This document shows positions 13,427 through 15,780 of a DNA stretch of 15,780 nucleotides, piece by piece (the first letter of the stretch is position 1; each line of letters opens with the position of its first letter). The notes under the pieces were generated by a model. That model had not been told where the DNA came from, did not search any database, and saw nothing but the letters and a program-made list of their open reading frames with translations. Source of the DNA: an uncultured Erysipelotrichaceae bacterium. Lineage in GTDB: Bacteria > Bacillota_I > Bacilli_A > Erysipelotrichales > Erysipelotrichaceae. The stretch spans positions 1 to 15,780 of the forward strand of contig CALEMD010000338.1 of the NCBI GenBank assembly GCA_937902945.1, in the 5' to 3' direction. Made by a program: the position numbers and the translations under genes.

Positions 13427-13956
13427 CATTCTGTTTCTATCAATCCGTAAGATCCATCTTTTCTAAGATACACAACAGCTGTTTTCTCTGTTTCCTCATC
13501 AGTGTATATATAGAATGTATGATCACTGAGTTCCATCTGCATAATTGCATCATCGAGTGACATGACTCCGGCATGGATTGTTTTTGTCTTTACAGGTACT
13601 GCTTCTGTTTCTGATTCGGTCATCTCGCTTTCTTCAAGGAATGCCTTTGACAGATGTTCCTTATGTTTGCGTGACAGCCGTGTTTTCTGTCTGCGGATCT
13701 GATCTTCAAGTTTGTCCACTGCCAGATCAATTGCTGCATACATGTCTTTCTCCATTACTTCTGTACGAAGAAGACCGACTTTTGTAGGAATTGTTACCTC
13801 AACTTTCTGACTGTTCGGATAGACTCTTACAACAACCCTGGCAATTGTATTGGGATCAATCAGAAGATACTTGCTGAGATTTGACAGCTTTTCTTCGATC
13901 CTTGTACGCATTGCATCTGTTACTGATACGTTTTTACCCACAATTTCAAACCGCAT
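13426..13956 (-). CDS. hpf: Ribosome hibernation promoting factor, long form
   Basis: Long HPF dimerises 70S ribosomes into inactive 100S particles in stationary phase. The 176-residue product has an N-terminal S30AE/YfiA domain (about 1-100, starting MRFEIVGKNVSVTDAMR), an acidic, Ser/Thr/Glu-rich linker, and the C-terminal dimerisation domain (about 124-174, with MSLDDAIMQMELSDHTFYIY). AGGAGGA lies 6 bases before the ATG. The gene has its own promoter with an extended -10, and ends at the shared terminator. Confidence 0.96.
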   Translation of the reverse strand: MRFEIVGKNVSVTDAMRTRIEEKLSNLSKYLLIDPNTIARVVVRVYPNSQKVEVTIPTKVGLLRTEVMEKDMYAAIDLAVDKLEDQIRRQKTRLSRKHKEHLSKAFLEESEMTESETEAVPVKTKTIHAGVMSLDDAIMQMELSDHTFYIYTDEETEKTAVVYLRKDGSYGLIETE

Positions 13957-13979
13957 AACGAATCCTCCTGTCTATAATA

Positions 13980-13988
13980 ATTATAGCA
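13980..13988 (-). promoter_or_regulatory. Extended -10 promoter of hpf
   Basis: The minus strand reads TGCTATAAT, a perfect extended -10, 24 bases before the ATG. No good -35 was found. The box is half of a 15-bp palindrome (CTATAAT-A-ATTATAG, 13972-13986), which puts a TATAAT on each strand. Confidence 0.6.
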
Positions 13989-14006
13989 TCATTAAGATGA
14001 TAAATA

Positions 14007-15086
14007 TCAGAACAGCATGGTTTTATCTTCACCCATGGCATCAATGCCGTCCAGTGGTATTTTATTGCCCTGCTCGTCTCTCAAATAGCCTTGGACAGTA
14101 CCAAGCGTAAAGTAATAATCAATATTGACTGCACCTGCATGCAGAACTGTAGGATGCACTGCTTTCATTGTGTAATCCACAGAAACCATATCGTGATCAT
14201 CGCGGACCTTCCATACAGTCTGACGTCCATCTGCTCTTGTCTGTTCACTGCGGCTGAAGCTGACCGGGGGAAGAATGCTTGTTCTGTTCTCAAAGAAAAT
14301 CAGATTTTCATTATACCGTCTTTGGTCAATAGACTGATTCCTAGTCAGATTGAAACCGAAATACTGCATTTTCCCATTTATTTCATATCGTCCCATTGCA
14401 GATACCCAGTCGTAATGCATACGGCGCGGATAATAGCCGCGATGATCATCAATGATTGCCGTAGAGAAATCATCACATTCAATAATTCTGCCATTTATTT
14501 TCAGAATGCCCTTAGCCGCAAACATCATCTTCTCTGTATAGAGCGGTCTGTTACGATCAAAAGGAATACTGACTATGCTTGCCGGGCAAACCTGTGTCAG
14601 CTGAAATGCATACTCAAGCTGATTATTCTCATCAGCCGCATGTCCTTTCAGATGCGCAGCACCATTTCCAAAATCATTGATGTATTCTATGTCACTTTTA
14701 TCTGTCTTTGCATAAGCACGGCAGCCATCAAGAAGATTTGCCGCAATGCCTGTATCCTTGCTGGCAAGATTGTGATCAAAAGCAGTAATGGTTCCATTTT
14801 CCCTGTCATGCCAGACATGCAGTATTTTGCCGAAAAGCCCCATATCGCAGATGACACTAAGCAATGTTCCTTCTTTAAGATGAATCTCACATGCTTCCCA
14901 TTGCGTCAATTTCTGCCGATTTAAAAACTGCGGAAGATGCGTCGGCTGTTTTGCCTGAAGAAGATTTAAATCTCTGAATTCATCAGTAAATGTTCCGAAT
15001 GCGCAATTTCCTTTTTCATCAACAAGATGCTCCGGTGTCGGTTTTGCTCGGCGTGCTGAATCAATGAAAGAACTATAATCTGCCAT
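14007..15086 (-). CDS. DUF2804 family protein
   Basis: A 359-residue protein of the DUF2804 family, of unknown function. No signal peptide or membrane segment is visible, and the body looks beta-rich. The recognisable part is the segment DDHRGYYPRRMHYDWVSAMGRYE, followed by YFGFNLTRNQS, the ENLIFFENR segment, a VDYTMKAVHP stretch and the C-terminal YYFTLGTVQGYLRDEQG, in the order seen in the family. I chose the ATG at 15086 because AAGAGGTGA ends 6 bases upstream; an in-frame GTG at 15095 lies within that site. It follows the DUF2779 gene by 35 bases with no terminator, so the two are probably cotranscribed. Confidence 0.85.
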   Translation of the reverse strand: MADYSSFIDSARRAKPTPEHLVDEKGNCAFGTFTDEFRDLNLLQAKQPTHLPQFLNRQKLTQWEACEIHLKEGTLLSVICDMGLFGKILHVWHDRENGTITAFDHNLASKDTGIAANLLDGCRAYAKTDKSDIEYINDFGNGAAHLKGHAADENNQLEYAFQLTQVCPASIVSIPFDRNRPLYTEKMMFAAKGILKINGRIIECDDFSTAIIDDHRGYYPRRMHYDWVSAMGRYEINGKMQYFGFNLTRNQSIDQRRYNENLIFFENRTSILPPVSFSRSEQTRADGRQTVWKVRDDHDMVSVDYTMKAVHPTVLHAGAVNIDYYFTLGTVQGYLRDEQGNKIPLDGIDAMGEDKTMLF

Positions 15087-15121
15087 TCCTCTCACCTCTT
15101 CCTCTGATAGATGTGCAGATC

Positions 15122-15780
15122 TTACCTCTTTTTGTTATCACTGCTCCACTTCGTATCCAGTTCGAGAAGCCATTTATACACAACTGCCATGGCATAGGAA
15201 TCCATGCCGCAGTATTTCTTCAGATTTTCTTCGATTGTCTTTGCATCAATTCCTTTTTCTTCGCGATCCAAATGCCGCCATTGAAAGACTGCATCCATTC
15301 CCTGATTGATATCGAGATCCTTGTATCCTGGATCATCCATCATAGCCATGATTGCCTTAAGACTCCACGTGCCGCTCATCCTTGTATCGTAAATAACTCC
15401 ACCCGCAAAAGGCATCTGAAGATCTTTCATACGGCCGTTGATCTTCAGCAGTCTATCAGCTGCATCCGGAAACTGCTTTGCAAATTCATTGATTCTGATC
15501 TTCTCGGCCCCATCTGCATTATATGCAATGACTGTTCCTGTTTCCGGTATATCGCGAAGCATTGAGTCTACCATTTCGCGGCGATCATCTTTAACAGACA
15601 GAAACACCTTGTGCTCTAAGCTGTGATCTTCCTGCATGATGTGAATTGAATATTCAAAAGGCAGTACATCGTATGGACGCATGCCAACATATGGAGGAAT
15701 TGCATATCTCTCCCATTCAAAGTCTAGAAATGTCACTGGATACACAATGCCGCTAAGCCACGCATGCAGTGCCAAACCAT
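15122..15780 (-). CDS. DUF2779 domain protein, 3' part (5' end outside the window)
   Basis: The open frame runs off the right edge. The visible 219 codons match the DUF2779 domain. YPVTFLDFEWERY is followed by RPYDVLPFEYSIHI, LEHKVFL, GTVIAYNADGAEK, the Y-D-T-R-M-S-G-T-W-S-L-K segment and KKYCGMDSYAMAVVYKWL. The acidic D-x-E in LDFEW and the final Y-x3-D in YCGMD resemble DEDDy 3'-5' exonucleases of the RNase H-like fold; this is inference. Family members are usually longer and often carry a Cas4/RecB-like nuclease part before this domain; whether that is present here lies outside the window. The role of the family is unknown. Confidence 0.85.
   Translation of the reverse strand, partial: GLALHAWLSGIVYPVTFLDFEWERYAIPPYVGMRPYDVLPFEYSIHIMQEDHSLEHKVFLSVKDDRREMVDSMLRDIPETGTVIAYNADGAEKIRINEFAKQFPDAADRLLKINGRMKDLQMPFAGGVIYDTRMSGTWSLKAIMAMMDDPGYKDLDINQGMDAVFQWRHLDREEKGIDAKTIEENLKKYCGMDSYAMAVVYKWLLELDTKWSSDNKKR

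Noticed and set aside
13985..14005. Hairpin ATCAT-TAAG-ATGAT after the DUF2804 gene as a terminator
   Set aside because: The stem is only 5 A/T-rich base pairs and has no T run; it overlaps the hpf promoter region instead.
14091..14924. Plus-strand open frame of 277 codons opposite the DUF2804 gene
   Set aside because: Its composition, rich in Ile, Cys and His, fits a reverse-complement shadow, and the minus-strand gene has family motifs and a ribosome site.

Overview
The window looks like an ordinary chromosomal segment of a low-to-moderate GC Bacillota (Firmicute). Erysipelotrichales or a close relative is my best guess. The grounds are the order DUF177-rpmF-mraZ-rsmH, AAAGTG-type MraZ repeats as described in Mollicutes, strong AGGAGG ribosome sites, the long form of Hpf, a tagD-type enzyme and a DUF2779/DUF2804 pair. 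Most genes lie on the minus strand. No rRNA, tRNA, insertion sequence, CRISPR array or prophage was seen, and no gene-free stretch exceeds about 300 bases.

Layout, left to right. (1) 17-2254, minus: the start of the division/cell-wall cluster (mraZ, rsmH; ftsL probably begins off the left edge), with rpmF and its DUF177 partner upstream under a separate promoter and terminator. (2) 2351-4455: a divergent pair, a serine hydrolase (minus) and the tRNA-modifying enzyme TmcAL (plus). (3) 4485-5639, minus: yebC followed by a glycerol-3-phosphate cytidylyltransferase. (4) 5855-7061, plus: a small lipoprotein of unknown function and a PPP-family metallophosphatase. (5) 7090-10181, minus: a two-gene Alg14/Alg13-like glycosyltransferase, a PucR/CdaR-type regulator interrupted by an in-frame amber codon, and a sugar-ABC ATPase without its permeases. 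(6) 10234-12540, minus: PTS enzyme I translationally coupled to an upstream acyl carrier protein, and a small HTH-like protein. (7) 12743-13402, plus: a polytopic membrane protein resembling a CPBP protease without catalytic residues. (8) 13426-15780, minus: long-form hpf, then DUF2804 and the 3' part of a DUF2779 gene, probably one operon.

Convergent gene pairs share compact bidirectional hairpin terminators (4457-4482, 7061-7090, 13404-13426), whose stems touch or nearly touch both stop codons. Several promoters are of the extended -10 type. The content is mainly housekeeping. The items most worth a second look are the amber-interrupted regulator (8280-9227), the acyl carrier protein/ptsI coupling (11937-11943), the triple MraZ repeat (1397-1423), the possible leaderless start of tmcAL (3322), and the terminator/promoter overlap upstream of pssD (10193-10228). 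I see no clear undescribed multi-gene system here.
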